In this document: positions 37,768 through 47,406 of the stretch, one piece after another
Position numbering within the stretch: the first letter of the stretch is position 1
Layout of the letters: every line of letters starts with the position of its first letter
Assembly (NCBI RefSeq): GCF_017601095.1
Contig: NZ_JAGFUX010000001.1
Location: 62,001 to 126,000, forward strand
DNA length: 64,000 bases
Reading direction: 5' to 3'
Origin: Streptococcus suis
Lineage (GTDB): Bacteria; Bacillota; Bacilli; Lactobacillales; Streptococcaceae
Program-made: the position numbers and the translations under genes
The notes under the pieces: model-generated
What the model saw: only the letters and a program-made list of their open reading frames with translations
Database searches by the model: none
Told to the model about the DNA's origin: nothing

Positions 37768-38718
37768 ATGAACAATACAGGTATTCATCACATTTCAAGT
37801 TTGGTAGGGAACATACACCAAGCCTATCATTTTTATCATCATATTCTTGGTTTGAAATTGACCTTGAAAACAGTCAATCAAGAAGATTCAAGCATGTATC
37901 ATCTTTTTTTTGGTGATGATGAAGGTCGTTTTGGAACGGAATACACCATTTTTGATATGCCTAACCATCCCAGTCATCGAAACGGAACCAATCGCTTGGA
38001 AAGAACTGTTTTTCTGGTAAAAGATTTTGAGGCATTGGAATTTTGGCAGAAAAGGTTGACAGATTTGGAAGTGGAAAATGAAGGAATTCTTGCTTTTGGA
38101 AATGGGCATATTCTGAATTTCCAAGATGAAGATGGACAATTGCTTGGATTGACCTATCATGAATCTGTCGGTGAAATGTTTCCATATGAAACAGATGGAA
38201 TTCCGTTGGAATATGCTATTCTTGGCATCGCCAGTCTACATATGCGGATTCGTGAAGAAAAAGAATTGTTATCTTTATTGACAGAGACTTTTGGTTTCGT
38301 CGAGGAAGGTCGATTTGTTTTTGAAGATAATTTAGTGATTTCTCTGCTCTTTGTTAACACCTTCCAGCATCGCCTTTATTTGATTTTAGACCAAGAGTCT
38401 CCAATCAGTGTATTGGGAGTTGGGGCTATTCATCATATTGCATTTGGTGTCTTAGATGAGTCTGATTTGGAAGATCTGATTAGCCGATTAAATCTCATCA
38501 ATCGTCCACATTCTGGTATCATAAATCGAGATTTCATTCATTCCTTGTACTTCCGCGCGCCAAATTACCTTATGTTTGAGGTCGCGACCATGACTGGCGA
38601 AAGAGAGGCTGCCATGCCAAGACAAGATAAGTTACTAGATAAAGTTGAACTGTTCTTGCCAAGTTTCTTTGAAGAGGACAGACAGGTTATCGAAAAAAAT
38701 CTCTCCCAACGTTATTAG
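37768..38718 (+). CDS. VOC family ring-cleaving dioxygenase-like protein (MhqO-like)
   Basis: A 316-residue vicinal-oxygen-chelate protein with two glyoxalase-type halves. The first begins GIHHISSLVGNIHQAYHFY, the second has VGAIHHIAFGV and the metal-ligand Glu region NYLMFEVATM. It resembles Bacillus MhqO/MhqA, which break down hydroquinone-type compounds. The ATG at 37768 has GAGG upstream; an earlier in-frame ATG at 37729 is not conserved. The next gene is an alpha/beta hydrolase 12 bases later, as in Bacillus mhq loci, so quinone or electrophile detoxification is inferred. Confidence 0.85.
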   Translation: MNNTGIHHISSLVGNIHQAYHFYHHILGLKLTLKTVNQEDSSMYHLFFGDDEGRFGTEYTIFDMPNHPSHRNGTNRLERTVFLVKDFEALEFWQKRLTDLEVENEGILAFGNGHILNFQDEDGQLLGLTYHESVGEMFPYETDGIPLEYAILGIASLHMRIREEKELLSLLTETFGFVEEGRFVFEDNLVISLLFVNTFQHRLYLILDQESPISVLGVGAIHHIAFGVLDESDLEDLISRLNLINRPHSGIINRDFIHSLYFRAPNYLMFEVATMTGEREAAMPRQDKLLDKVELFLPSFFEEDRQVIEKNLSQRY

Positions 38719-38730
38719 GAGAAATGAAGT

Positions 38731-39333
38731 ATGGATTATCGCTTCATCAAAGGGACCAGTCCTAGTCTTTTGTTCTTTTTCCATGGCACAGGTGGCAACA
38801 AGGACTCCATGCTCTTTCTCCGCCAACAGCTGGATCCAGAAGCTTTTGTCCTTTCCTTGGATGGAAGTTGGGGCCAAGGCAGGGAAAGGCGGTTCTTTGC
38901 ACCGCTGATCGACGGTCAGCTGGATCTTGTCGATTTTGAAATGCGCTTGTCGGCTTTTCTGGATTTTTGGCAGGACTTGGACATCCGAGATTATCGTCAG
39001 ATTACTTTCGTAGGTTTTTCAAACGGTGCTAATTTCATCATGGGCTTGTTGACCAAGCAGTCAAACCTGGCGGACAATTATATCTTACTCCATCCCTCAG
39101 CCTTAGATTATGCTTTTCCTATGGAAAATAGCAGAGCAGAACTTTTATTTACGTTAGGTCAGAATGATGTGTTAATTGACCCATTGGCTCTTGAAAATCT
39201 TGTAGTAGATTGGCAAGCGTCAGCTTTTTCCAAAGCCAACCTAGCTCGTTTTGACAAGGGACATTTTTTAAGTCAGGATGAATTGACCTATATAAAAAAT
39301 TGGTATCAAGAAAGAATAGACAAAAAGACCTGA
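38731..39333 (+). CDS. Alpha/beta hydrolase, carboxylesterase type (MhqD-like)
   Basis: A 200-residue serine hydrolase. The oxyanion segment is FFHGTGGNKDSM, the nucleophile elbow GFSNGAN carries Ser, the acid is in LGQNDVLIDP and the His is in FDKGHFLS. It resembles YodD/MhqD esterases that accompany VOC dioxygenases. It forms a two-gene operon with the VOC gene and ends at a terminator shared with pepF. The substrate is unknown. Confidence 0.85.
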   Translation: MDYRFIKGTSPSLLFFFHGTGGNKDSMLFLRQQLDPEAFVLSLDGSWGQGRERRFFAPLIDGQLDLVDFEMRLSAFLDFWQDLDIRDYRQITFVGFSNGANFIMGLLTKQSNLADNYILLHPSALDYAFPMENSRAELLFTLGQNDVLIDPLALENLVVDWQASAFSKANLARFDKGHFLSQDELTYIKNWYQERIDKKT

Positions 39334-39355
39334 ACTAATAAGTTCAAGTCTTTTA
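39323..39355. terminator. Terminator between the hydrolase and pepF
   Basis: AAGAC-C-TGAACT-AATA-AGTTCA-A-GTCTTTT, with a T run on the plus strand and a shorter one on the minus strand. Confidence 0.75.
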
Positions 39356-39361
39356 TGTGTC

Positions 39362-41152
39362 TTAGATTAGTGATTCCAATTTATCCACCAAGGAACCGAC
39401 GTAAGCAATAGTTTCTTTAAGTGGTTGGTCAGTTGAAACGTCAACACCTGCGTGCTTAGCAAGGTCCTGAGCAGAAAGGCTAGCACCCAGTGACAAGGTT
39501 TCCAACCATTTTTCAACAACTTCTTCAGGATGTTCTTCCAATTGTTTTGCCATGGCTGTACCGATGGTCAAACCAGCTGAGTAGGTATATGGATACAAAC
39601 CAATGTAGTAGTGTGGTTGACGCATCCAGATAAGACCTGCATCATCACCGATTTCAAAGTCTTCACCCCAGAATTCCTTGATGACATCCAACTTGATTTG
39701 GCAGAGAATATCACCATTGAGGTATTCTTCATTATCCAAACGAGTATAGACTTCACGCTGGAAGGCTGCTTCAAGCAAGTGAGTCACCATATTGTGGAAG
39801 TAAGTACGGCTGATCAACTCGCTGATCAAGTAAGCCTGGAAGCCAGGGTCTTGGTTGTTTTTCAAAAGGGTGTTACAGGTCAAGACTTCATTAGCAGTTG
39901 ATGGAGCTTCGATGAAGTAAAGTGAAGGTTCATAGCTAAGTACGCTTTGTTTTTTCGCCCATTGGAAATGTCCAGCATGGCCTAATTCGTGAGCCAAAAC
40001 CAAGACTTCGTTCATCAAACCTGTCCATGAAAGGAGGATATAGGATGGTCCATCATAAAGAGTAGCACAGAAACCACCTGTTGCCTTGCCTTCGTTTTGA
40101 GCAAAGTCAATCCAACGCTCATCAAATGATTGTTCAATCATTTTCACATAATCTTCACCAAGAATGCCCAAGCAGTCAATCAAGAATTGTTTGGATTCTT
40201 CAGGAGTAATGCGTTGGTTGTATTCCGATGGCAAGCTGATTTTCAAGTCAGCATGAGTGATTTTATTCAAACCATGAGCCTTGGCAACCAATTTCACATA
40301 GCGACGCATGTGAGGAGCCAATTCCTTCATGATGACATCAATCTGACGATCAAATAGGTCACGGGATACGTTTTGACGATGTAAGAGGAAGTCAATGGTA
40401 TTGTCAAAGCCACGCAAGCGAGCTTCGATTTGCTCATTCTTGATGTGAGACAAATAAGTTGCTGCGGTTGTATTCTTGTATTTCTTCAAGGTTGAGTAGA
40501 AACTAGCCGCGGAATTGCGACGGATTTCGGTATCGTGGCTGAGTTCATAATCATTTTCAAAAAGTACATAGCTGTTTCCGAGCGTCTCGCCATTTGCCTC
40601 AAAGTTGTCAAAGGTCATATCCTCAAACTTTGTCACACCATAGTTGTTATAAGGCTGACCAAAGGTTGGTGCAAAGTTTGCTAGCAATTCTTCTTGAAGT
40701 GGATGAAGCTGGTGCGGCTTGTCACGGAGAATGCCGTCAAAGAATGCAGCCCATTGTGGTTGTTCATCTTTTAATTCAAGAAGAAAGGCTTCATCTAACT
40801 GACCAAGTTCAGAATAGAGGAAATCACGTTTTGGAAGAGTCTTAGCTGCAACCAAGTCATATTCGTTGGCAAGGCTAGCAAGTTCAGTATTCATCTTATC
40901 GACTTCAAGTGGCAAAAATGCATAGTGGGAAAGTCGGCTATCCAGAATAACGATTTTCTCATATTCTTTGAGAGCAGCTACAATGGTTTCCTTGTCTGTT
41001 AGTTTTCCTTTGAAGTTTGTTTCGAAGGCAGTGACTTGATTTGTATAAGCAACCAATTGTTCTTTGTAATTTTCAGGTGTTGGGAATAGCAAATCGGTAT
41101 TCCAAGTTAATTGCGCATCAATTTCTTGACGCTTTGGCATTGCAGAAGTCAT
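39362..41152 (-). CDS. pepF: Oligoendopeptidase F
   Basis: A 596-residue cytoplasmic M3B zinc peptidase cleaving oligopeptides of moderate length. The zinc motif is LAHELGHAGHF (HExxH, about residue 385) with the downstream Glu in FIEAPSTANEVLT. The ATG at 41152 has GGAG seven bases upstream. An in-frame ATG four codons later is also possible. It is monocistronic and convergent with the hydrolase gene. Confidence 0.95.
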   Translation of the reverse strand: MTSAMPKRQEIDAQLTWNTDLLFPTPENYKEQLVAYTNQVTAFETNFKGKLTDKETIVAALKEYEKIVILDSRLSHYAFLPLEVDKMNTELASLANEYDLVAAKTLPKRDFLYSELGQLDEAFLLELKDEQPQWAAFFDGILRDKPHQLHPLQEELLANFAPTFGQPYNNYGVTKFEDMTFDNFEANGETLGNSYVLFENDYELSHDTEIRRNSAASFYSTLKKYKNTTAATYLSHIKNEQIEARLRGFDNTIDFLLHRQNVSRDLFDRQIDVIMKELAPHMRRYVKLVAKAHGLNKITHADLKISLPSEYNQRITPEESKQFLIDCLGILGEDYVKMIEQSFDERWIDFAQNEGKATGGFCATLYDGPSYILLSWTGLMNEVLVLAHELGHAGHFQWAKKQSVLSYEPSLYFIEAPSTANEVLTCNTLLKNNQDPGFQAYLISELISRTYFHNMVTHLLEAAFQREVYTRLDNEEYLNGDILCQIKLDVIKEFWGEDFEIGDDAGLIWMRQPHYYIGLYPYTYSAGLTIGTAMAKQLEEHPEEVVEKWLETLSLGASLSAQDLAKHAGVDVSTDQPLKETIAYVGSLVDKLESLI

Positions 41153-41242
41153 ATATTTCTCCTTTTCTTATTGATAGCTACATTATAACATAAGAATTGG
41201 TTTGAGGAAAAATTATTATAGACCAATTTATGAAAAGAAAAC

Positions 41243-41271
41243 TTGACAAAATGCTTAAAAACGTAGATAAT
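41243..41271 (+). promoter_or_regulatory. Promoter of the ATP-cone gene
   Basis: TTGACA (41243-41248), 17 bases, GATAAT (41266-41271). Confidence 0.75.
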
Positions 41272-41314
41272 TATAGTATGAAAGGGTTTACTGAAAACCG
41301 GAAAGGAGTTAGAT

Positions 41315-41653
41315 ATGCAGGTTATTAAACGAAGTGGTGAAATTGTAGAATTCGACCCAGAAAAGATTTACCAAGCCATTATTAAGGCAGCTCAAACTGT
41401 ATATGTAATCGACGATACATGGCGGAAGAACCTAGCGCAAGTGACTAAAAAAGTCGTGCTAGACTTGGAAGAAGCTCATACAGAACGTCCAACCATTAGC
41501 ATGGTTCAGTCACAAGTTGAGCATCGTCTCTTGGATGCAGGCTATATTACCATTGCTGAACATTATATTTCTTATCGTTTGCAACGTGATTTGGAACGCA
41601 ATGGCTATGCAGATAAGATTGTTGTACATTTGCGATTTGAACAGATTCGTTAA
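41315..41653 (+). CDS. Stand-alone ATP-cone domain protein
   Basis: A 112-residue protein consisting almost only of an ATP-cone: VIKRSGEIVEFDPEKIYQAIIKAA at the start and HRLLDAGYITIAEHYISYR at the end. Such domains are the nucleotide sensors of ribonucleotide reductase and NrdR. Here no zinc ribbon (as in NrdR) and no reductase domain is attached. AAAGGAG precedes the ATG. A dNTP/ATP-sensing regulatory role is plausible but unproven. Confidence 0.85.
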   Translation: MQVIKRSGEIVEFDPEKIYQAIIKAAQTVYVIDDTWRKNLAQVTKKVVLDLEEAHTERPTISMVQSQVEHRLLDAGYITIAEHYISYRLQRDLERNGYADKIVVHLRFEQIR

Positions 41654-41659
41654 TTCAAA

Positions 41660-41692
41660 GAAAACGTCCAACTATTTGTTGGTCGTTTTTTT
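41660..41692 (+). terminator. Terminator after the ATP-cone gene
   Basis: AAAACG-T-CCAAC-TATTT-GTTGG-T-CGTTTT, followed by further T. Confidence 0.85.
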
Positions 41693-41830
41693 AGTTGAGC
41701 TGATTGATTATTAAATAGAATTCTAGGTTAATCATTTATATGACTAGTGTCGTATTTCATTATTCTTGGTGGCATTCAATTAATCGAGGATAGAATGCGT
41801 TATTTACCTTCTTTTATTTTCGTGAATTAA

Positions 41831-41848
41831 TTGAGAAAAACTTCACAT
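41831..41848 (+). promoter_or_regulatory. Rex operator-like site upstream of the alcohol dehydrogenase
   Basis: TTGAGAAAAACTTCACAT matches 15 of 18 positions of the Rex consensus (TTGTGA, then AT-rich, then TCACAA). It ends just before a promoter with -35 TTGAAA (41854-41859), 17 bases and -10 TATGCT (41877-41882). The rex gene lies at 2885 in this window. NADH-responsive control of this fermentative gene is inferred. Confidence 0.6.
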
Positions 41849-41928
41849 ATTAATTGAAAAAGCTAGGAAAAAGGTGTATGCTAATAGTATAGAAAACATA
41901 ATAATATATATTAAACGGAGGTTTTGCT

Positions 41929-43080
41929 ATGGCAACTTTTTATGTTCCAGCTGTCAACTTGATTGGTCGCGGTTGTGTCAATGAAATCGGTGGCTATGTC
42001 AAAGAACTGGGCTACAAGAAGGCTTTGCTTGTGACGGATGAATTTCTGCTAACAAGTGATATTCTACCCAAAGTGACCAAGCCGCTTGATGAAGCAGGTG
42101 TAGATTATGTGGTCTTCAGTCATGTGGACCCAAACCCAACCTGTAAAAATGTCTACGATGGACTGGCAGTCTTGCAGGAAAATGACTGTGATTTCATTAT
42201 CTCGGTTGGTGGCGGCTCTCCACAGGATGCGGCAAGCTGTATTTCCATTATGGCAACAAACGGCGGAAAACCTCAAGATTATGAAGGTCTTCATAAGTCG
42301 GAGAAAAAAGGCTTGCCAGTTGTCGCTATCAATACAACTGCAGGTACTTCTGCTGAGATTACCATTAACTATGTTATTACGGACGAGGAACGTAAGGTGA
42401 AAATGGTAATGGTAGATAAGAATAGCTTGGCTGTGATGTCAGTTAATGATCCAGAACTTATGCTTTCTAAACCAGCAGCTTTAACGGCGGCAACGGGTAT
42501 GGATGCCTTGACCCATGCTATTGAAGCTTTGGTAACACCGGGTGCTTATGGCGTGACTAAGAAACTTTCTATGGGTGCAATTGAACTGATCAAGGAATAT
42601 TTGCCTCGTGCAGTTGAGAATGGACAGGACATTGAAGCTCGGGAAGCTATGGTCCATGCTATTTTCCTTGGTGGTATGAGTTTCAATAATGCTGGTCTAG
42701 GCTATGTTCACTCTATGGCACACCAGTTGGGGGCTGTATATGATTTACCACATGGCGTCTGCTGTGCCATGATTTTGCCAATCATCGAGCGTGAAAATGC
42801 CAAACGTGTACCAGCTGCCTTCCGTGACGTCGCAAAAGCCTTGGGACTTGATATTGCAGGCAAGTCTGATGAGGAATGCGCAGACTACGCCATCGCACAA
42901 ATTGAAGAATTGTCTGCTAGAGTTGGCATTCCGAAGAAATTAACAGAACTGGACATTAAAGAGGAAGACTTCGACTTTGAATACCTCTCCAAGAATGCCT
43001 TGATTGATGCCTGCGCACCAGGCAATCCATTTATGCCGACCCTGGAAGAGACCATTGCCTTCTATAAAGAACTCTTCTAG
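41929..43080 (+). CDS. Iron-containing alcohol dehydrogenase
   Basis: A 383-residue group III alcohol dehydrogenase. The NAD loop is ISVGGGSPQDAASC and iron ligands are seen in the MDALTHAIEAL and HSMAHQLGAVYDLPHG segments, including the conserved His residues. Relatives include Zymomonas AdhB, FucO and 1,3-propanediol dehydrogenases. ACGGAGG precedes the ATG. Rex-type control fits its likely role in reoxidising NADH by reducing aldehydes to alcohols. The precise substrate is not assigned. Confidence 0.92.
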   Translation: MATFYVPAVNLIGRGCVNEIGGYVKELGYKKALLVTDEFLLTSDILPKVTKPLDEAGVDYVVFSHVDPNPTCKNVYDGLAVLQENDCDFIISVGGGSPQDAASCISIMATNGGKPQDYEGLHKSEKKGLPVVAINTTAGTSAEITINYVITDEERKVKMVMVDKNSLAVMSVNDPELMLSKPAALTAATGMDALTHAIEALVTPGAYGVTKKLSMGAIELIKEYLPRAVENGQDIEAREAMVHAIFLGGMSFNNAGLGYVHSMAHQLGAVYDLPHGVCCAMILPIIERENAKRVPAAFRDVAKALGLDIAGKSDEECADYAIAQIEELSARVGIPKKLTELDIKEEDFDFEYLSKNALIDACAPGNPFMPTLEETIAFYKELF

Positions 43081-43110
43081 ATGTCTATTTGTTATAGATT
43101 TCGAGGAATA

Positions 43111-43149
43111 AAAAAGCACCCCAACTCTCAAAAATGGGGTGCGATTTTT
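43111..43149. terminator. Bidirectional terminator between adh and deacetylase genes
   Basis: GCACCCCA and TGGGGTGC form an 8-bp stem with A and T runs on the two sides, suited to both convergent genes. Confidence 0.85.
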
Positions 43150-43160
43150 GTTTATATATC

Positions 43161-44114
43161 TTACTGTGTAATTGTTTGTAAGAGTGTCTCAGGAGTGGTG
43201 ATTGGTAGGATGCGGACACGATTGAGACTGAGTAAGCCATCAGCAGCCGAAGCAAGCCCTTCGTTGGTAGTGACGCCCAACTTGTAACCTATACTTTCAG
43301 CGATGGCTAAGGTGTCGGCTGAATAGCGCCCAGCTGGATAGGCCACTGCAAGGGTATCTTGATGGAGATTGGTGTCTAGGTAGGTCTTGGAAAGTTGAAG
43401 TTCACTTGTCTGGTCCTCTAAACTCGAGTATTCCAAATCAGGATGTGTCACGGTGTGGGCTTGGAAGGACATGCCATTTGCTTGCATCTCTTTCAATTGG
43501 TCAAGTGTGAGGTGGCCGGTCATACCACTTTCTGTCCGACCAGTAATGACATTGTTGGTAGCCTTCATTTTATATTTTTTCAAAATCGGATAGGCAATTT
43601 CATAAAAATCCCAGAGGCTGTCATCAAAAGTTAACCAAACCACTTTTTTTCCAGCAGGCAAGACATTTTCCGTCAACACTTTATAGGCTTCTTCGGGAGA
43701 CAAACTATAATACCCGGCTTCCTGCAAGGCTTGGAGATGGGTTTCAAAAGTAGTTGGATCCACTATCAAATTTGCATTGGCACTTTCTTCAGGGGCCATG
43801 ACATGAATGGCATGATACATAAGAATAGGGATTTTAACCGACTCTGCTTGTTGCTCCCAAAGAATATCAGAAGAGTTTGTGCTGTCATCTTGACTAGTAC
43901 TTGCTTGGGATTCACTTGTGGTTGAGCTCGTTACAAAGCTAGAGATGGGAGTGCTTGCTTGACTATCCTGCCTGAAAAGACTATTACCTCTGATAAAAAG
44001 AATCATGGTTCCAAGGATAAATAAAAGACTGAGGAGCATGCCTAGCCAAAGGGTAAGTTTGGGGCCGCTTTTCCTCCTGTATCTGCGACTGAATCGTGTG
44101 TGCTTGGTGGTCAT
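43161..44114 (-). CDS. Membrane-anchored polysaccharide deacetylase family protein
   Basis: A 317-residue protein with a basic N-terminus, one membrane anchor (about residues 19-44), a Ser/Thr-rich linker (about residues 48-85) and an extracellular NodB-type domain. Motif 1 is LTFDDS, where Ser replaces the usual Gly but both metal and catalytic Asp are present, and motif 2 is HTVTHPD. It would remove acetyl groups from a surface glycan such as peptidoglycan or poly-GlcNAc. It is divergent from hom. The substrate is not assigned. Confidence 0.88.
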   Translation of the reverse strand: MTTKHTRFSRRYRRKSGPKLTLWLGMLLSLLFILGTMILFIRGNSLFRQDSQASTPISSFVTSSTTSESQASTSQDDSTNSSDILWEQQAESVKIPILMYHAIHVMAPEESANANLIVDPTTFETHLQALQEAGYYSLSPEEAYKVLTENVLPAGKKVVWLTFDDSLWDFYEIAYPILKKYKMKATNNVITGRTESGMTGHLTLDQLKEMQANGMSFQAHTVTHPDLEYSSLEDQTSELQLSKTYLDTNLHQDTLAVAYPAGRYSADTLAIAESIGYKLGVTTNEGLASAADGLLSLNRVRILPITTPETLLQTITQ

Positions 44115-44206
44115 TTTTTCCTCCTATATTTATTTATAAATCTATTGTAGCAGAATTTTCTAAAAATTTGTGCTATAATGGGAAAAATAGATTTTAAGGA
44201 GTATTT

Positions 44207-45493
44207 ATGACAATTAATATTGCCCTTTTAGGCTTTGGAACAGTAGCGAGTGGTGTTCCGTTTTTGTTGAAGGAAAATGCTGAGAAAATTCAACAAGCTG
44301 CTAAAGAAAACATCCAAGTTGCAAAGGTTTTGGTGAAAGACCAAGCGGAAAAGGAACGATTGCTTGCAGCTGGACATGATTATCATTTTGTAACCAATAT
44401 TGATGATATTCTATCTGATGATACAATTCAAATTGTTGTAGAATTAATGGGCCGAATCGAGCCTGCTAAAACCTTCATTAGCCGTGCATTAGAAGCAGGG
44501 AAACATGTTGTTACTGCAAACAAAGACTTACTAGCTGTTCATGGTGGTGAATTGCGCGAATTGGCTGCAAATATGGGTGTAGCTCTTTATTATGAAGCAG
44601 CAGTCGCTGGCGGTATTCCAATTTTGCGGACCTTGGCAAATTCGCTTACTTCTGATAAGGTTACCCGCGTTCTTGGAGTATTGAATGGTACTTCAAACTT
44701 CATGATGACTAAAATGGTCGACGAAGGATGGACCTATGATGAAGCCTTAAAAACAGCTCAGGAATTGGGTTATGCAGAGTCAGACCCAACCAATGACGTT
44801 GAAGGAATCGATGCGGCTTACAAGGCTGTGATTTTGAGTCAATTTGCATTTGGTATGACCATTGATTTTGAACAAGTTGCACACAAGGGCATCTCAGGAA
44901 TCACACCAGAAGATGTAGCGGTAGCGCAAGAGCTGGGCTACGTTATCAAGCTCGTAGGTGATATTCAAGAAACCACCTCTGGTATTGCAGCCGAAGTATC
45001 TCCAACCTTCTTACCAAAATCACACCCCCTTGCAAGTGTCAACGGGGTCATGAACGCCGTCTTTGTGGAATCAATTGGAATTGGCGAGTCCATGTACTAC
45101 GGACCAGGAGCAGGTCAAAAGCCAACTGCAACAAGTGTTGTGGCAGATATCGTTCGGATCGTTCGTCGCTTGAATGATAATACTGTTGGCAAAGCCTTTA
45201 ATGAATACAGTCGTCCGCTACAGTTGGCCAAACCTGAGGATGTCGTGAGTGAATACTATTTCTCTATCTTAGCACCTGACAAGACTGGTACCTTACTTCG
45301 CTTGGCTGAAATCTTCAATAGCGAATCCATCTCCTTTAAACAAATCTTGCAAGATGCTTCACTTGGAGACCAGGCACGTGTAGTCATTGTTACTCACGCA
45401 ATGAGTAAAACCCAGTTGGAAAAGGTACAAGCTAAACTAGCTGCAGCGGAAGCTGTTGAAGTTCAAAATACCTTCAAAGTTTTGGGAGATTAA
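44207..45493 (+). CDS. hom: Homoserine dehydrogenase
   Basis: A 428-residue enzyme reducing aspartate semialdehyde to homoserine for threonine and methionine. The nucleotide loop is [13 protein letters not shown]; catalytic parts include [24 protein letters not shown] and the lysine in [16 protein letters not shown]-terminal ACT domain (about residues 350-425) suggests feedback by threonine. TATAAT at about 44172 and AAGGAG precede it. thrB begins one base after its stop, forming a hom-thrB operon. Confidence 0.96.
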   Translation: MTINIALLGFGTVASGVPFLLKENAEKIQQAAKENIQVAKVLVKDQAEKERLLAAGHDYHFVTNIDDILSDDTIQIVVELMGRIEPAKTFISRALEAGKHVVTANKDLLAVHGGELRELAANMGVALYYEAAVAGGIPILRTLANSLTSDKVTRVLGVLNGTSNFMMTKMVDEGWTYDEALKTAQELGYAESDPTNDVEGIDAAYKAVILSQFAFGMTIDFEQVAHKGISGITPEDVAVAQELGYVIKLVGDIQETTSGIAAEVSPTFLPKSHPLASVNGVMNAVFVESIGIGESMYYGPGAGQKPTATSVVADIVRIVRRLNDNTVGKAFNEYSRPLQLAKPEDVVSEYYFSILAPDKTGTLLRLAEIFNSESISFKQILQDASLGDQARVVIVTHAMSKTQLEKVQAKLAAAEAVEVQNTFKVLGD

Positions 45494-45494
45494 T

Positions 45495-46358
45495 ATGAGA
45501 ATTACGGTACCTGCAACCAGTGCCAATATTGGTCCTGGTTTTGACTCAGTAGGTGTTGCCTTGAGCAAGTATCTACATATCGATATTCTTGAACCGGCAG
45601 ACCAATGGGCAATAGAACACAACTTGGAGTACGTACCAAGTGACCAAAACAATTTATTGATAAAAACCGCTTTAAAGGTTTGTAAAAATTTGCAACCCCA
45701 TCGGCTTAAGATGACCAGTGATATTCCTCTAGCTCGAGGACTTGGTTCATCTAGTTCTGTCATTGTTGCTGGTATTGAACTGGCAAACCAACTTGGAAAC
45801 CTTCAACTGACAAAGGAAGAAAAGTTGACCATTGCGACTGAAATAGAAGGCCATCCTGACAACGTAGCACCAGCTATTTATGGAAATTTGGTGATTTCAA
45901 GCTATGTCAATAAAAAGGTAGCAGCAGTTGTGGCAGATTTTCCTGAGTCAGGTTTTCTTGCCTTCATTCCCAATTACCCCTTGCGTACAAGCGAAAGTCG
46001 CGGTGTCTTGCCTAGTCAATTATCAGCCAAGAAAGCCGTTGCAGCCAGTAGCATTGCAAACGTGGCAGTTGCAGCCCTTTTAAAAGGGGATATTGAAACA
46101 GCTGGTAAGGCTATTGAATCCGATATGTTCCATGAGCCTTTTCGTCAAAAATTGGTTCAAGAATTCTACCCAATTAAACAAATTGGTCATGAAGAAGGAG
46201 CCTATGCGACCTATCTTTCTGGCGCAGGCCCAACTGTCATGGTCCTTGCAGCCAAAGAAAAACTGGAGTGTATTTCGGAGAAAATTACTGCCTTACAACT
46301 GGATGGTAGCCTCCATGTTCTTGAAGTTGACCAAGAAGGGATCCAGATCCAAGAATAA
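45495..46358 (+). CDS. thrB: Homoserine kinase
   Basis: A 287-residue GHMP kinase phosphorylating homoserine ahead of threonine synthase. Visible are [20 protein letters not shown] and the ATP loop [16 protein letters not shown]. The ATG at 45495 has GGGAG upstream and follows the hom stop by one base; a longer frame from 45456 overlaps hom and lacks support. It ends at a terminator. thrC is not in the window. Confidence 0.95.
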   Translation: MRITVPATSANIGPGFDSVGVALSKYLHIDILEPADQWAIEHNLEYVPSDQNNLLIKTALKVCKNLQPHRLKMTSDIPLARGLGSSSSVIVAGIELANQLGNLQLTKEEKLTIATEIEGHPDNVAPAIYGNLVISSYVNKKVAAVVADFPESGFLAFIPNYPLRTSESRGVLPSQLSAKKAVAASSIANVAVAALLKGDIETAGKAIESDMFHEPFRQKLVQEFYPIKQIGHEEGAYATYLSGAGPTVMVLAAKEKLECISEKITALQLDGSLHVLEVDQEGIQIQE

Positions 46359-46359
46359 G

Positions 46360-46387
46360 AAAGTCCACCGCGGTGGATTTTTCTTTT
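46360..46387 (+). terminator. Terminator after thrB
   Basis: TCCACC-GC-GGTGGA is followed by TTTTTCTTTT. Confidence 0.8.
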
Positions 46388-46424
46388 GGTCAAATGAGAA
46401 AGGAGGGAAATAGGATGGAAATTC

Positions 46425-46444
46425 ATACCAAAGTTTGGTATAAT
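46425..46444 (+). promoter_or_regulatory. murB -10 box overlapped by a perfect palindrome
   Basis: The 17-base palindrome ATACCAAAGTTTGGTAT (46425-46441) runs into the TATAAT -10 box at 46439-46444. The -35 region is weak (TGGAAA at 46416). Placement over the -10 box suggests an operator, but no regulator is identified. Confidence 0.5.
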
Positions 46445-46480
46445 GTGTTAGATATTCTATTTTTTGAAAAGAGATGTAAT

Positions 46481-47389
46481 ATGAAAGATAAAATCAGGCA
46501 AGAACTCGAAGGAATCGATATTCGTTTCGACGAACCGTTGAAAGACTATACCTATACTAAAGTAGGGGGAGCAGTAGATTACCTGGCATTTCCACGCAAT
46601 CGCTATGAAATTGTTCGCATTGTTGAATTTGCCAATCGTGAACAGATTCCATGGATGGTTCTGGGTAATTCTAGCAACATCATTGTAAAAGATGGGGGTA
46701 TTCGTGGTTTTGTCATCCGAATGGATGAACTCAAGTCTGTGACCGTTTCTGGCTATACAATCGAGGCAGAAGCAGGAGCTAATTTGATTGAAACAACTAA
46801 AGTAGCCTTGTTCCATTCGCTTTCAGGTTTTGAGTTTGCTTGTGGTATCCCAGGAAGCATCGGCGGTGCTGTTTATATGAACGCAGGTGCCTATGGTGGG
46901 GAGATTGCACATATCTTGGTTTCCGCCCAAGTTTTGACTCCATCTGGATATGTTGAAACTTTGGATGGACGTGATTTGCGTTTTGGCTACCGTTCATCTA
47001 TTTTGCAAGAAAATGGTGCCATCGTATTATCTGCCAAGTTTGCATTGAAGCCAGGTAATCACACGGTTATTAAACAAGAAATGGACCGTCTAACGCATTT
47101 ACGTGAATTGAAACAACCATTGGAATGGCCATCTTGTGGTTCCGTCTTTAAACGCCCGCTTGGTCATTTTGCTGGTCAATTGATTATGGAAGCTGGTCTA
47201 AAAGGTTACAGAATCGGTGGTGTTGAAGTTTCTGAAAAGCATGCAGGATTTATGGTCAATGTGGACAATGGTACTGCTAAAGATTACGAAGACCTGATCG
47301 CCCACGTGATTTCTGTTGTTGAAAAAGAATCTGGCATCGTGTTAGAAAGAGAAGTCCGCATCATCGGTGAGGATTCGTCAGCCAATTAA
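46481..47389 (+). CDS. murB: UDP-N-acetylenolpyruvoylglucosamine reductase
   Basis: A 302-residue flavoenzyme finishing UDP-MurNAc synthesis. Visible are [54 protein letters not shown] and the catalytic Ser in SCGSVFKRP. The chosen ATG at 46481 gives the usual start. An in-frame ATG at 46415 with a much stronger AAAGGAGG site would add 22 unconserved residues but lies upstream of the -10 box at 46439. The gene precedes potABCD in the order usual for streptococci. Confidence 0.93.
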   Translation: MKDKIRQELEGIDIRFDEPLKDYTYTKVGGAVDYLAFPRNRYEIVRIVEFANREQIPWMVLGNSSNIIVKDGGIRGFVIRMDELKSVTVSGYTIEAEAGANLIETTKVALFHSLSGFEFACGIPGSIGGAVYMNAGAYGGEIAHILVSAQVLTPSGYVETLDGRDLRFGYRSSILQENGAIVLSAKFALKPGNHTVIKQEMDRLTHLRELKQPLEWPSCGSVFKRPLGHFAGQLIMEAGLKGYRIGGVEVSEKHAGFMVNVDNGTAKDYEDLIAHVISVVEKESGIVLEREVRIIGEDSSAN

Positions 47390-47406
47390 GAAGGAATTGA
47401 TGAAAA

